DNA of 64,000 bases from Novipirellula galeiformis (GTDB lineage: Bacteria > Planctomycetota > Planctomycetia > Pirellulales > Pirellulaceae), in contig NZ_SJPT01000001.1 of the NCBI RefSeq assembly GCF_007860095.1, positions 448,212-512,211 of the forward strand, given 5' to 3'. Below, piece after piece: positions 50,501 through 58,992 of this stretch (positions are counted from its first letter, which is position 1; each line of letters begins with the position of its first letter). Under the pieces are notes generated by a model, which made no database searches, was not told the origin of the DNA, and saw nothing but the letters and a program-made list of their open reading frames with translations. The translations under genes were made by a program, and so were the position numbers.

Positions 50501-52753
50501 GTGGTCAACGCCGGTTGGCGTTATCGGATCAATCACGCGAGGGCCACGGCGGAGAGGCATGAGGCCAAGACGTGCTCAACGGCGGTTGGCGTTATCGGAT
50601 CAATCACCGACGCGGACCACTCAACATTTGCCCACCGCAAATGTGCTCAACGCCGGTTGGCGTTATCGGATCAATCACGCGGCGTTGCTCGTGCCGTAGA
50701 TGATTTGCTTTTCGTGCTCAACGCCGGTTGGCGTTATCGGATCAATCACCGGATTATTCCGCGATCGGAGAATCAATGCGATTTTTTGTGCTCAACGCCG
50801 GTTGGCGTTATCGGATCAATCACGAAACTGTTGATAGTCAAAACTAGTTCGTTGATTTTGTGCTCAACGCCGGTTGGCGTTATCGGATCAATCACGCACA
50901 TGGCATCCGCGAGGACGTGCCGCGAACATCGTGCTCAACGCCGGTTGGCGTTATCGGATCAATCACACTGTTTGGTTTCAGGAGCCCAGCCTTCTTGGCG
51001 TGCTCAACGCCGGTTGGCGTTATCGGATCAATCACCTGGTCGATGGATCAAAGCCGAAGGGCCAAGGGATGTGCTCAACGCCGGTTGGCGTTATCGGATC
51101 AATCACTCGTACCCGTCGTGTACGAGGACCAACCGAAAAAGTGCTCAACGCCGGTTGGCGTTATCGGATCAATCACCTTCGGGCAGCACTGGGTCGACAT
51201 AACCATCGGCGTGCTCAACGCCGGTTGGCGTTATCGGATCAATCACACCGGTTTGGATCGCCTTGTCTTTGGTATCCGAAAGGTGCTCAACGCCGGTTGG
51301 CGTTATCGGATCAATCACGCGGAAGAGATCGACGAGTCGAAGGGAGTGGTCTAGTGCTCAACGCCGGTTGGCGTTATCGGATCAATCACCGTTCACGCGA
51401 TGCGTTCGCGACGCGTCGGGCAAGTGCTCAACGCCGGTTGGCGTTATCGGATCAATCACGGTGAAAACTTATTGGCGCTCGGCAGTCGTTACAGGTGCTC
51501 AACGCCGGTTGGCGTTATCGGATCAATCACCGATCCGTTGACGTTCGACGTTGACGACGAGTCGAGTGCTCAACGCCGGTTGGCGTTATCGGATCAATCA
51601 CTCTTTGTGAGGTGGGCTTTTCCGTTTCCTTGTGCTGAGTGGTGCTCAACGCCGGTTGGCGTTATCGGATCAATCACGTGGGTCAAGCAATCGGCAGGGA
51701 AAAGTAGCATTTGGTGCTCAACGCCGGTTGGCGTTATCGGATCAATCACTCCTGGCCTAGAGAGACACAATGGCAACCAAACTGTGCTCAACGCCGGTTG
51801 GCGTTATCGGATCAATCACGTGGCAGGCTGGCCGCGTAGTCGACCAGTGGCATCAGTGCTCAACGCCGGTTGGCGTTATCGGATCAATCACTCGCCACCA
51901 CGAATGACTCAAATAGCAAAGTTCTTCAGTGCTCAACGCCGGTTGGCGTTATCGGATCAATCACCGCAGGTGATGGTGGCCAAGTCGGTCGAGACGTTGT
52001 GCTCAACGCCGGTTGGCGTTATCGGATCAATCACAAAACGTGGGCTTCGCAACCAGTCGAGCGGTTTTGGTGCTCAACGCCGGTTGGCGTTATCGGATCA
52101 ATCACTTGCGGGCGGCGTTTTCCTACGCGGCCGAGTTGGAGTGCTCAACGCCGGTTGGCGTTATCGGATCAATCACCTTGTTTGGATTCGGTGCTTGATC
52201 GCGTCGCGTGACTGTGCTCAACGCCGGTTGGCGTTATCGGATCAATCACAGACTTCCCGTCCGCGTAAGAAACAAAGGATCTAAGTGCTCAACGCCGGTT
52301 GGCGTTATCGGATCAATCACTCGGCCTGTGCATGTTGACGAATCAGCGTTTGCAACTGTGCTCAACGCCGGTTGGCGTTATCGGATCAATCACTTCGTCA
52401 AACAATTTCTGCGACGACAAACGAGATCGAGTGCTCAACGCCGGTTGGCGTTATCGGATCAATCACCCGAAGCTCAAAAACGGTTCGACGTCTCTGGTCG
52501 AGTGCTCAACGCCGGTTGGCGTTATCGGATCAATCACACTGCTTGACGGGAGTCTCAGCGAAGCCGATCCAATTGTGCTCAACGCCGGTTGGCGTTATCG
52601 GATCAATCACCGGGTGGCTCGTCAACGTAAATCGATCTGGTGGGAAGTGCTCAACGCCGGTTGGCGTTATCGGATCAATCACGCCATTGCTGCAATCCAA
52701 TCAAACGCACCGAGCAAGTGCTCAACGCCGGTTGGCGTTATCGGATCAATCAC
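50501..52753 (-). CRISPR. CRISPR array, 32 repeats and 31 spacers
   Basis: A 36-base repeat, on the plus strand beginning GTGCTCAACGCC and ending ATCGGATCAATCAC, occurs 32 times with 33-40-base spacers. It contains the palindrome AACGCC-GGTT-GGCGTT, which gives a crRNA hairpin. Only the first two repeats (50501, a change at base 4; 50572, a change at base 11) deviate, marking this as the old, leader-distal end. The leader is therefore to the right, next to cas2, and transcription is on the minus strand. Cutting below the hairpin would leave the 8-base handle TTGAGCAC. Confidence 0.98.
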
Positions 52754-53016
52754 GGCACTTCACGTAAGTAACGGTGCAGGAACAACTTATTGTTTGCATT
52801 TTCATGGATGTCGGTATGGACGACACCAGGAGTGCAACGCATTCGCAAATGCTTTACCTCGAAACGGGATAAGTGACCTCACACCAACGACTTACAATCC
52901 ATTCATGGATCGGGATGCGAAAGGTGACATTAAAAAATGATAGAAACAACCAGATTAACAAAGATCGATGCTATTAGCGACCCAGATCTGGCCCGCCAAA
53001 CCCCAATGCTTGATCG
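52754..53016 (-). promoter_or_regulatory. CRISPR leader
   Basis: 263 bases between the last array repeat and the cas2 stop. It is A/T-richer than the genes around it and holds no gene that I can support. Its place beside the uniform-repeat end of the array and the adaptation genes makes it the leader that drives pre-crRNA and receives new spacers. Exact promoter boxes are not clear. Confidence 0.6.
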
Positions 53017-53316
53017 TTAGAAGATTTCAAAACTGGGGGGAGGGTCACCCCAATCGCTGCGGTCGCCGCGTGAGTGATCGTCTACTTTCGTGGCACAGCG
53101 GTCGCATAGTGGAATGACGAGCAGATCGTCCTCGATGGCCATCAATTCGGAGAGTTCCCAACGCAATTTTTCCAATCGTTCCGTGGTTGCGCGGACACGG
53201 AATAGACTGTATTGCACCCGCTCACCGTAGCCTTCGAGCAGTTTCGCAACCCGGCGAAGGCGTTTGGGATCGCGGACGTCGTACGACACCAAGTTCCACT
53301 TTTGTTGTGAGCTCAT
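53017..53316 (-). CDS. cas2: Cas2
   Basis: 99 residues, the spacer-acquisition partner of Cas1. The ferredoxin-like start VSYDVRDPKRLRRVAKLLEG carries the conserved Asp after strand 1 and continues GERVQYSLFRV. The C-terminus IPLCDRCATKV is typical, with a short extra tail. It is 14 bases after the cas4-cas1 stop. Confidence 0.95.
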   Translation of the reverse strand: MSSQQKWNLVSYDVRDPKRLRRVAKLLEGYGERVQYSLFRVRATTERLEKLRWELSELMAIEDDLLVIPLCDRCATKVDDHSRGDRSDWGDPPPSFEIF

Positions 53317-53330
53317 GTAGGCAGTCTGTT

Positions 53331-55022
53331 CTATCGGATTCGAAGCTGACCAAACGCACCGCTGCTACCACTCCACTCCTTCTCAAGCAGACGCAGTTCT
53401 AATTCCACCATCCGACCGTACTCTAAAGACTGGTCGGTGTACGGGTGGCGATAGGATTCGGTCAAACGTGTTTCAAATAGAGTAATCGCTTTCTTGCGGC
53501 CTTCATCGGATAGCCAAACGTGCCCTGGGTAAATTTCAAAATCAGAAGTTTCGTCCCATTGGCCTCGGTTGAGACTGCCCACGAGCGGCATTTCCCAGAG
53601 TAGCGTACGGAACAACTCCATCACGTCCATCACTAGCGGTGGCGCGGTTGTTCGTGGTTGATGAAAATAGCCGAATGCCGGTTCAAGTCCAATCGCCAAT
53701 ATCGTCCGCTGGACAAGCCCAAAAATCATCGAATAGCCGTATGAAAGCAAACAGTTCAGTCGGTCTCGGGGCGGGTGTTTGGTGCGACCGTTCATGCGAA
53801 GGGATGCGGCAACACGATCAGAAAGCAGTTGATTGAAAGACGAAAAATAGTGACGTGCCGCGATGCCTTCCTCGCCTCGTAGCGAATCGAGCGATTCCGA
53901 CTTTTCCGCTCGTGAGACGGCGCGGCGAATCATCTCAATATCCGCTTGCGCTGCAGCGCGAGCAATTTCGTTGCCGCGTGTGCCTCGCAATAAATACTGG
54001 AGCTGAAACTGAATTTTTGCCACGACGGTCACGCGAGCCAACTGCAAACAAATGTCTGATTGCGTAAGTGCGGTGTATTGTCGGATTCGCTGCCGGACTC
54101 GGCCTGGCGTTTCCACCATGCCAGTGACCCGTCCGCCAGTGGTCACCCACTGAACTGCGACCTTTTCGTGGACACAGGCCGCGATGGCTTGCGAAGTGAT
54201 TTGCGCACCTCCATAGAGCACCACTGCATCGACTTGTTCCATTGGGATTTTCTTGGTGCCCTCATCGGTTTCGACATGCAATTGCCTCGCCGATCGTTTG
54301 ACAGTCGCGGGCACGGTGGTCACGTGCAACGTGCGGCGATCTCGTCGGGAGGGAAACAACGTCGCGCGATCCCGCGCACCCTCAGGTTGAACGGTAATGC
54401 GTTCTTCCTCGGGAAGACAGATAACACGTAGACTGCATCGACGGCAAAGTTTTTCATTGTCCGACACGGGCGGTCGATCGCCCGAGCGACGAAGCCTGCG
54501 CATCATCTCGACGGCGGCACGAACTTCTGCTCGAATCAAATCGTCAATGGGCACGCGAACAGTCACGTTGTCTTGGTGATAGCGAATCCGACCTTGGGTG
54601 ACTGTTTGTCCGAGTTGTTCTTCGAGCAGCATTGCATAGGCAGCAACTTGCAACCGGTCACTGGGCCAAGCCATCGGAGTTTTGTCACTACTACTCACTC
54701 GTTTGCAGCGTCCCTTCTTGTGTTCGTAGGCGACCCAGTCGCCATCGCGGATGCGCGCTGCATCGACTTTTCCGAACAATCCGAGCGACTCCGAGGAGAC
54801 CTCGAACGACCGCAGTTCTCGCGAGTCATCGTCGAGTTTCGGAACCCGTTCCTCGTGTAATCGCCTCCCCGCGTATACTCGTTCATCGGCTTCGTATAGT
54901 CCTTCGACCTCTTCCAAGTAAAACAGCCGTTCACAATACAACAGCGCATGCAAAGCCATCACCCGAATCGGCGGTTCCTCGGGAGCAGCAACGGTGTCGT
55001 TAGAATCCAAATTGGCGGTCAT
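53331..55022 (-). CDS. cas4-cas1: Cas4-Cas1 fusion
   Basis: 563 residues from ATG 55022, whose ATGA overlaps the cas5 stop; the frame is open back to 55148. The Cas4 part (about 1-185) has HALLYCERLFYLEEVEG with the first Cys, the nuclease site EHKKGR and the late cysteines CRRCSLRVICLP, which hold an iron-sulphur cluster. The Cas1 part follows with its metal-site residues in EEGIAARHYFSS, GLEPAFGYFH and DVMELFR. The fusion couples PAM-end trimming to integration and occurs in MYXAN and I-G type loci. Confidence 0.95.
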   Translation of the reverse strand: MTANLDSNDTVAAPEEPPIRVMALHALLYCERLFYLEEVEGLYEADERVYAGRRLHEERVPKLDDDSRELRSFEVSSESLGLFGKVDAARIRDGDWVAYEHKKGRCKRVSSSDKTPMAWPSDRLQVAAYAMLLEEQLGQTVTQGRIRYHQDNVTVRVPIDDLIRAEVRAAVEMMRRLRRSGDRPPVSDNEKLCRRCSLRVICLPEEERITVQPEGARDRATLFPSRRDRRTLHVTTVPATVKRSARQLHVETDEGTKKIPMEQVDAVVLYGGAQITSQAIAACVHEKVAVQWVTTGGRVTGMVETPGRVRQRIRQYTALTQSDICLQLARVTVVAKIQFQLQYLLRGTRGNEIARAAAQADIEMIRRAVSRAEKSESLDSLRGEEGIAARHYFSSFNQLLSDRVAASLRMNGRTKHPPRDRLNCLLSYGYSMIFGLVQRTILAIGLEPAFGYFHQPRTTAPPLVMDVMELFRTLLWEMPLVGSLNRGQWDETSDFEIYPGHVWLSDEGRKKAITLFETRLTESYRHPYTDQSLEYGRMVELELRLLEKEWSGSSGAFGQLRIR

Positions 55023-55687
55023 TTGTTTGTGACCATCATTGGATTTTTGATTTGAGGTAATCTCTCGACATTGGGAGGTTCGAAATTTGCGTCCATCAAA
55101 CGCCCCAAGGCGTTTCGTGTGCCGGAAGAACCGACGTGATCGACCCAAACAGGAAGCGTGAAGTTCCCACTCTTGTCGAGCAGGAACAAACGAACCGATT
55201 CGTCAGCCAGCTCTGGAGCACGCTCGATCGGCAATACTTCGTCGACCATATGCGTGCTTTCCCCCAAGCTCAGTCCACCGAAACGCGTGATGCGATGGCG
55301 GCCATCGTTTGTCAAGGACTCGGCCACTCGTTGCTGCAATGTGCCGACGGCTGGCTGTTCTTCTTCACTTGAGTCCAGCCAAATGACTAGACGGACATCG
55401 GTCAAAAGTTCTTGGTAATCCGGACGCACATTCGCGCCGTTTCCCAATCCGAGTTTCTTATCTTTAATTCGCCATAATTTGCGCAGAACGGTACTCTCGT
55501 GAGGATGGCCGATCACGCCCGCTGTGCAACGAGCACCGATATGACGTTCACGATCGACTTCACCAACCATCGACAGTAGGAAACCGTAAACCGTCGAGGG
55601 GGCGGGAAGCGGGAGCGTTTCCCAATACTCGCGAGCCGCACCGCGACGAAACGACGCAATGGGCACGGTCACATACAATCCAATCAT
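55019..55687 (-). CDS. cas5: Cas5 (DevS/Cmx5 family)
   Basis: 222 residues, the Cascade subunit that holds the crRNA 5' handle. It has an RRM-like start IGLYVTVPIASFR, then AAREYWETLPLPAPSTVYGFLLSMVGE and a glycine-rich loop FGGLSLGES, as in DevS of Myxococcus. Its ATGA start overlaps the cas7 stop (55684-55687), and its own stop overlaps the cas4-cas1 start, so the three genes are translationally coupled. Confidence 0.9.
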   Translation of the reverse strand: MIGLYVTVPIASFRRGAAREYWETLPLPAPSTVYGFLLSMVGEVDRERHIGARCTAGVIGHPHESTVLRKLWRIKDKKLGLGNGANVRPDYQELLTDVRLVIWLDSSEEEQPAVGTLQQRVAESLTNDGRHRITRFGGLSLGESTHMVDEVLPIERAPELADESVRLFLLDKSGNFTLPVWVDHVGSSGTRNALGRLMDANFEPPNVERLPQIKNPMMVTNK

Positions 55688-56592
55688 GCCGACACCGTCG
55701 CGACGCGATCACAAACTGCTTGCGTGGCCGCTTTGATGCCTTCCTTTACGTCCGCCCCCAGTTCGGCTAAAGCTTTGCCAGAATCCGTAGTGGCTAATTC
55801 ACCGCCAATGATCAATTCACTTGCCTCGATGTCGCCCGATCGCACACGACGGACGAGTTCGTCCGCCGACAGCGTATGGCCTGCATCCGGAGTCCCGAAG
55901 CAATACAGCAAACGCGGTGCAGGATCTTCAGTTACTCGAAACACAATCGCAGCAGGGGAAAAGTCGAACAAGAATCGGCCGTGGTTTCCTGCGACGGTTC
56001 GAAGGTTCGCAATCGCTTGCAGTGCTTTGGTTGCACGATCGCTTTGTCTCAGACGATCAGGGGTCATTGCGATCCCGTATTGATAGCGAGTCGCATGAAT
56101 TTCCGCCCCATAGGGAACCGGATTATTGCCCTTTTTTGCGGCTGATGGCGTTGCGCCAGGTGAAGCGGCGTTAAAGGTCGTGTCGCCAGGCCATGGTGTT
56201 AGACTGACCGCACGAGTAACTTCTAAAACGGCACGACGCACCTTTGCCGATCCAGCTTTGCCTTCTTCCTTCGCGGCTTCCGCTGACATGTATCCAAGCA
56301 GGTCATCGTCGATGAACGTATCACCACCTTTCTTACCCCAGCCATCGAAACCAGGTTTTTGCCAGTCGTTGGTTCGCGTGTCCTCGTTCCAAGTTCGGTT
56401 CGTGCCGCCGGGCTCCATCGCGGCGAGATGTTTTCGTGTTTCAAACCGTATTGCTTCAGCGCTGACGGTGGTGTGAACAGCACCTTTCCAAATTAGTTTT
56501 TGCAGCGTGGTTGTGTTACCTTCGGTTTCACCGCGGTTGTTCGCGGCGGTTCCATAATCGGTGACAATATTGGCAAAAATATGCAGAGTCAT
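55684..56592 (-). CDS. cas7: Cas7 (Cst2/DevR family)
   Basis: 302 residues, the backbone subunit that polymerises along crRNA. MTLHIFANIVTDYGTAANNRGETEGNTTTL at the start (given here in part) and the segment KLIWKGAVHTTVSAEAIRF are characteristic of DevR. Later come EIHATRYQYGIAMTP and GRFLFDFSPAAIVFR. It is followed by cas5 with a 4-base overlap and preceded by cas8a1 with a 50-base gap. Confidence 0.92.
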   Translation of the reverse strand: MTLHIFANIVTDYGTAANNRGETEGNTTTLQKLIWKGAVHTTVSAEAIRFETRKHLAAMEPGGTNRTWNEDTRTNDWQKPGFDGWGKKGGDTFIDDDLLGYMSAEAAKEEGKAGSAKVRRAVLEVTRAVSLTPWPGDTTFNAASPGATPSAAKKGNNPVPYGAEIHATRYQYGIAMTPDRLRQSDRATKALQAIANLRTVAGNHGRFLFDFSPAAIVFRVTEDPAPRLLYCFGTPDAGHTLSADELVRRVRSGDIEASELIIGGELATTDSGKALAELGADVKEGIKAATQAVCDRVATVSA

Positions 56593-56642
56593 TTAATAAG
56601 GTTCCTTGAAAATTGAAATGATAATTTAGATTGTGATTTCGC

Positions 56643-58295
56643 TTATGTGGTCAATGAATCCCCTGCCTCTGATGCTTCAGCCACCGCAGCGAGTTCCTTC
56701 GCTCCTTTACCTTGGTAACTCGCTAACGCCAATAACGCTAAGTCGCGTGCGTGCTGCCAACCGGATTCGTCTAGCCACGGAAGCACGTCGGTCCAGTTCG
56801 CTTGCAACTCTTTGTTTGCTGGCACTCGGCTAAACAGATCGCAAATTGAATGGCGGAATTGGTCGGCTGTTTTCGCGCCGGAAAAGGCCAGCCGCCAACG
56901 ATCGTATTCGCCGCGAAACCGATTTTGCATGGCGGCTTTCTGATTTGCCGTTTCGCTGGCAATTTGTCCGTATCGTCCACGTAGCGCGTGATGGACGGCT
57001 CCGATTAGGGCCATCTGTCCAGGCTTGTCCCAGACGTCTGCTTTGATCATGTTTATCAATCCTGTTCGTTCAAAAGGCAAGCGATCACGAAATGGTTTTC
57101 CGTTTGCCGGATCGCGGTCAACAAACAGTTTTGTAAATCCAGCAAACCAATCGCGACGATGAGCCAAATTGTCAGCGATTAAAGGCCGCACGATACTATC
57201 ACTCCAAAAGAACTCGTCGCGTTCGGTAGACTTGGCCAATTTGCCTTTGCCGGTTTTCTCGGTCACTTTTCGAGAGGCTTTCCGAGGTGCAAAGTAATCT
57301 TTTGCGTAACGGAATATTTCTAGTCGTCGGGCGTCCAGCGGCTCGATCTTGTCGGCAGCAACTCGCGATTTCTGTTGGCTGGCCCAAGCAGTGGGTCGGA
57401 ACACAAACGCCGTCACGGAGGCGACGGCAAGTTTTTGTTGCGTGTCATCGCCTCGCAGCCGAGCGTAGAGTTGTAAAACTGCGTCGCCGCTGCCGCCGAT
57501 CAGACAATCCCGGTAACTCAGAGGTGTGATCTTGCGTCGGTTGTCAGCGAACAGCAGCAGATCTTGTACATCCGGCACCAGCAATACGGCAGAGCCACGG
57601 TTGATCGGCAAAGCCAACGTTCCGATTGGGGCGAAATATGCAGCCAGCAGTTGCGACACGCTACCTTCGTACTTCGTTTGCCCCGCGAATCCATTGTGTC
57701 GTACGGCTGCACCTGGATAGAGCGTTCCAGGAAGCTCGGCAGTTTTTTTCGATAACGTTCCGCTCTTTTTGTTAACTAAATCTTGGTAGCCGTCTTGGTG
57801 CTTGTACCAGTCAATGCATCGTGTACTGAATTGATACGGTTTACCGTCGATATCGAGGTTGAGATCTGAGTCTTTTTTGTCACCGGTACGCGTCTTTCCG
57901 TGCTGCAGAAATGTCAGCATCAATCCGCGTTGAAGATTGATTCGCACTGATTGTGGTTGTTTGCCAATATAGGTCGTTGGCAAGTCGATGGCTCGCTCGT
58001 TCAAACCGAAGGCAATCCGGAAAATGGGCTTGAAAACATCTTCGACTTTTCCTGGATCAACGAAATTTAAAAGTATTTTGTCTGAATGCAATTTCCATGG
58101 AACACCTTGATCAACCCAAGACGCCGGGATTTCATCGTCATCGCATTGTTCGCTCTGAATCGAACGTTCGATCCAAAGCAACGTTGTTGCCAATCCGCCG
58201 ATTCCCGCGCGAAGTAATAGGTCCATCTCAGGATCAAACAGGCTGACTTCCAAATGATCTGGAGGTGCAGTTTTCAATTTAGCTATCTTGGACAT
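56643..58295 (-). CDS. cas8a1: Cas8a1/Cmx1 large subunit (DevT-like, MYXAN subtype)
   Basis: 550 residues from ATG 58295, chosen for the AGGAG ribosome site ten bases upstream; the frame is open to 58349. It begins SKIAKLKTAPPDHLEVSLFDPEMDLLLRAG, abbreviated here, and contains SVRINLQRGLMLTFLQHGKTR, GTLYPGAAVRHNGF and APIGTLALPINRGSAVLLVPD, features of the Cas8a1/Csx13 MYXAN proteins. It would recognise the PAM and recruit Cas3. It overlaps the cas6 end by 17 bases. Assignment of the subtype is by recollection of the family sequence. Confidence 0.85.
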   Translation of the reverse strand: MSKIAKLKTAPPDHLEVSLFDPEMDLLLRAGIGGLATTLLWIERSIQSEQCDDDEIPASWVDQGVPWKLHSDKILLNFVDPGKVEDVFKPIFRIAFGLNERAIDLPTTYIGKQPQSVRINLQRGLMLTFLQHGKTRTGDKKDSDLNLDIDGKPYQFSTRCIDWYKHQDGYQDLVNKKSGTLSKKTAELPGTLYPGAAVRHNGFAGQTKYEGSVSQLLAAYFAPIGTLALPINRGSAVLLVPDVQDLLLFADNRRKITPLSYRDCLIGGSGDAVLQLYARLRGDDTQQKLAVASVTAFVFRPTAWASQQKSRVAADKIEPLDARRLEIFRYAKDYFAPRKASRKVTEKTGKGKLAKSTERDEFFWSDSIVRPLIADNLAHRRDWFAGFTKLFVDRDPANGKPFRDRLPFERTGLINMIKADVWDKPGQMALIGAVHHALRGRYGQIASETANQKAAMQNRFRGEYDRWRLAFSGAKTADQFRHSICDLFSRVPANKELQANWTDVLPWLDESGWQHARDLALLALASYQGKGAKELAAVAEASEAGDSLTT

Positions 58296-58956
58296 CACTG
58301 GTCTCCTGGCAAGGAACAAATACGCCACACCCCATATGCCGCCGCCCACCGATTCCGTCGGCGAGCACTTTTAGCGAAGACTCATCGTCGAGTTTGGATA
58401 ACGTCGTCTCGAAACCGAGGATTTCGTTCTGTTTGACGCGAATCGTTCGTTGTCGCCCAACGCTGATCTCCGCCCCCGCAATTTCTAGTTTGTCGAGTTG
58501 TCTCTGTACGGCTTCCGTAAATTCCGTTGGTGCAAAAAAACCTTTGATCGTTACCAGTCGAGCACGCAATTGCGAAGCGGGGGCGATTTGCTGGACTGTA
58601 GGAACGCCAAGGGTGATAGAGCGTCCAGCTAGCGAAATCTGCTTGCCTGCGAGCGGAAGAAACTCGCCAACACGATCGACCGTTGTGCGAACGATCAAGC
58701 GGCTAGACCTTGTCAACGCCATCTGCCGCCCGCCGACTTGTCGACCTGGGATAGGGGCCAACGCAAACCCGTTACCACCGTGAACAGTTGGGATTAATTG
58801 AGTGACCGCTCCCAACAACGCATAGCCATGGTCAGCCGGGATTGGAGATTGTCCCAACGCTGGGAACGAGAGTTCAATTAATTGCATCAGGTTCAGCAAT
58901 CCTTGGTTTGATTTATACATGTGTCGAGTACCTGCAATTCGGTTGTCAAGGTTCAT
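58279..58956 (-). CDS. cas6: Cas6 (Cmx6, MYXAN subtype) crRNA-processing endonuclease
   Basis: 225 residues (possibly starting at an internal ATG at 58920). It has the Cmx6 order: IELSFPALGQSPIPADHGYALLGA with its DHGY, PTVHGGNGFALAPIPG, RARLVTIKGFFAPTEF and the C-terminal glycine-rich loop GIGGRRHMGCGVFVP common to Cas6 proteins. It would cut pre-crRNA beneath the repeat hairpin. It lies 36 bases downstream of cas3. Confidence 0.88.
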   Translation of the reverse strand: MNLDNRIAGTRHMYKSNQGLLNLMQLIELSFPALGQSPIPADHGYALLGAVTQLIPTVHGGNGFALAPIPGRQVGGRQMALTRSSRLIVRTTVDRVGEFLPLAGKQISLAGRSITLGVPTVQQIAPASQLRARLVTIKGFFAPTEFTEAVQRQLDKLEIAGAEISVGRQRTIRVKQNEILGFETTLSKLDDESSLKVLADGIGGRRHMGCGVFVPCQETSDVQDS

Positions 58957-58992
58957 GTTATGAAGCCCAGAAGGCGTAAAGACCTTCGGCGG

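Noticed and set aside
50321-52940. Long overlapping frames with repeated LALSDQS, GWRYRINH and CSTPVGVIGSIT words
   Set aside because: These are translations of the CRISPR repeats in three frames, not genes.
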